In this document: piece by piece, positions 13,328 through 13,788 of the stretch | Numbering within the stretch: the first letter of the stretch is position 1 | How the letters are laid out: the number at the start of each line of letters is the position of its first letter | Assembly: GCA_005888335.1 (NCBI GenBank) | Contig: VAWY01000212.1 | Coordinates: forward strand, 1 to 13,788 | Length of the DNA stretch: 13,788 nt | Origin: Actinomycetota bacterium | Lineage (GTDB): Bacteria > Actinomycetota > Thermoleophilia > Solirubrobacterales > Solirubrobacteraceae | Reading direction: 5' to 3' | Program-made: the position numbers and the translations under genes | Notes under the pieces: generated by a model | Told to the model about the DNA's origin: nothing | Database searches by the model: none | The model's input: only the letters and a program-made list of their open reading frames with translations

Positions 13328-13788
13328 CTAGCTGCGCGGGCGGCGCACCGGCGCGATCTTGGCGGCGCACGCGCGGAAGCGCCGCGTGCCGACCTTGATC
13401 CGGCCGCTCCTGGTCACGACGACCGTGCGGACCGTGTACGTGCCGGCCTTGTGGCCGCGCAGGTTGATCGTCGCGCTGACGTTCCGGCCGTGGCGGCCGT
13501 AGCTCACGTGGACGAGCTTGCCGTTGAACATGACGCTGGCGGCGCGGACGCGGTAGCCGCGGTCCAGGCGGATGCTCAGCGCGCGGCGGCTCGTGCACGT
13601 CCGCGGCTGCACCTGCGTGGTCGCCTGGGCGACGGCGTTCACGAGCGAGGTCGGCAGCGCCGCCGGAGCGCCGTCGCGACCGTCACGGCCGTCACGGCCG
13701 TTGTTGCCGTTGCCGTTGCCCTTGCCCTTGTCCTTGTCGCCCTTGTCCTTGTCGCCCTTGTCCTTGTCGCCCTTGTCCTTGTCCTTGT
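13328..13788 (-). CDS. C-terminal part of a secreted repeat protein: Lys/Asp/Gly tract, collagen-like stretch, Cys-bracketed beta domain (5' truncated)
   Basis: The minus-strand frame is open from the right edge to a TAG at 13330-13328; at least 152 residues are visible. A GTG at 13642 could be taken as a start, but the frame continues upstream in the same biased pattern, so it is an internal Val. In protein order, a KDKGD tract (coding bases about 13721-13786, a 15-bp repeat unit) is followed by GKGNGNGNNG and then GRDGRDGRDG, a collagen-like Gly-x-x run. After a linker, a compact domain is bounded by two Cys (PRTCTSRR and FRACAAK). Its strand patterns YRVRAASVMFNGKLVHVSYG and KAGTYTVRTVVVTRSGRIKVGTRRF recur as C-terminal domains of many Solirubrobacterales secreted proteins. 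The visible part suggests an extracellular flexible spacer plus a disulfide-stabilised end domain. Function is unknown. Confidence 0.75.
   Translation of the reverse strand, partial: KDKDKGDKDKGDKDKGDKDKGKGNGNGNNGRDGRDGRDGAPAALPTSLVNAVAQATTQVQPRTCTSRRALSIRLDRGYRVRAASVMFNGKLVHVSYGRHGRNVSATINLRGHKAGTYTVRTVVVTRSGRIKVGTRRFRACAAKIAPVRRPRS
13721..13786 (-). repeat. In-frame 15-bp tandem repeat encoding KDKGD units
   Basis: A 15-bp unit (CTT GTC CTT GTC GCC on the plus strand, giving Lys/Asp/Gly on the minus) repeats about four times, with shorter 6-bp CTTGTC variants at both ends. It continues to the window edge. The repeat is multiple-of-three and in frame, so copy-number change would lengthen or shorten the protein tract without a frameshift. 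Confidence 0.88.

Noticed and set aside
13642..13642. GTG at 13642 as the start of a 104-residue gene
   Set aside because: The frame continues upstream to the window edge with consistent KDKGD and GRD repeats and no ribosome site before the GTG, so it is an internal codon.
13721..13788. Possible CRISPR array in the short repeats at the right edge
   Set aside because: The repeats are 15 bp with no unique spacers and stay in frame inside a coding region, so they are a protein low-complexity tract.
1..13788. tRNA, rRNA or known riboswitch sequences
   Set aside because: The gaps are short and nearly all explained by hairpins, repeats or promoters. No cloverleaf or conserved riboswitch core was recognised by eye on either strand, though no covariance search could be run.

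Overview
The window is very GC-rich, gene-dense chromosomal DNA, and no phage, plasmid, transposase or CRISPR hallmark was seen. The best guess is a high-GC actinobacterium of the Thermoleophilia/Solirubrobacterales type (Conexibacter or Solirubrobacter-like). This rests on four things: the two edge proteins with Cys-bracketed secreted beta-type C-terminal domains, the orphan mreB, the helix-turn-helix plus Clp-N fusion, and the membrane-anchored universal-stress-like gene. The lineage is inference from gene style, not a measured placement.

Layout, left to right. (1) The 3' end of a secreted or surface protein gene (1-490, +) converges on a crotonase gene (555-1409, -), with a strong 13-bp hairpin between them. 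(2) The 300-bp divergent region 1410-1709 is filled by a tandem 118-bp duplication of hairpin-rich DNA. Each copy ends in a good promoter-like sequence pointing right, so the downstream operon appears to have two near-identical promoters. (3) That operon is a two-gene membrane unit: a membrane-anchored universal-stress-like protein and a bacterial PH-domain membrane protein, joined by a TAGTG stop/start overlap. (4) A MerR-family regulator (2897-3637, -) is divergent from a 617-residue polytopic membrane protein of unknown function (3689-5542, +). The 51 bp between them are arranged symmetrically, and both genes look leaderless. The membrane protein carries a duplicated Asp/His signature and a FixH/YtkA-like C-terminal domain. 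(5) A helix-turn-helix/Clp-N protein (5585-6226, +) is preceded by a 34-bp near-perfect palindrome that abuts its ATG. It converges on mreB (6223-7254, -), and the two stop codons share one CTAG. (6) mreB diverges, across only 24 bp, from a VLCAD-like acyl-CoA dehydrogenase (7279-9024, +). (7) Three GT-C/GT39-like membrane glycosyltransferases (9067-13261, +) form a tightly overlapped operon (ATGA twice), closed by a 14-bp-stem hairpin. (8) The C-terminal part of a second secreted repeat protein (13328-13788, -) runs off the right edge; it has a Lys/Asp/Gly low-complexity tract followed by a collagen-like stretch.

Functionally the window mixes fatty-acyl-CoA metabolism (crotonase, acyl-CoA dehydrogenase), envelope and shape functions (mreB, lipid-linked-sugar-dependent glycosyltransferases, PH-domain and secreted proteins) and a small regulated membrane module (MerR plus the 617-residue protein). 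The least explained items are that membrane module with its mirrored promoter, the palindrome at the Clp-N gene, and the promoter-carrying tandem duplication.
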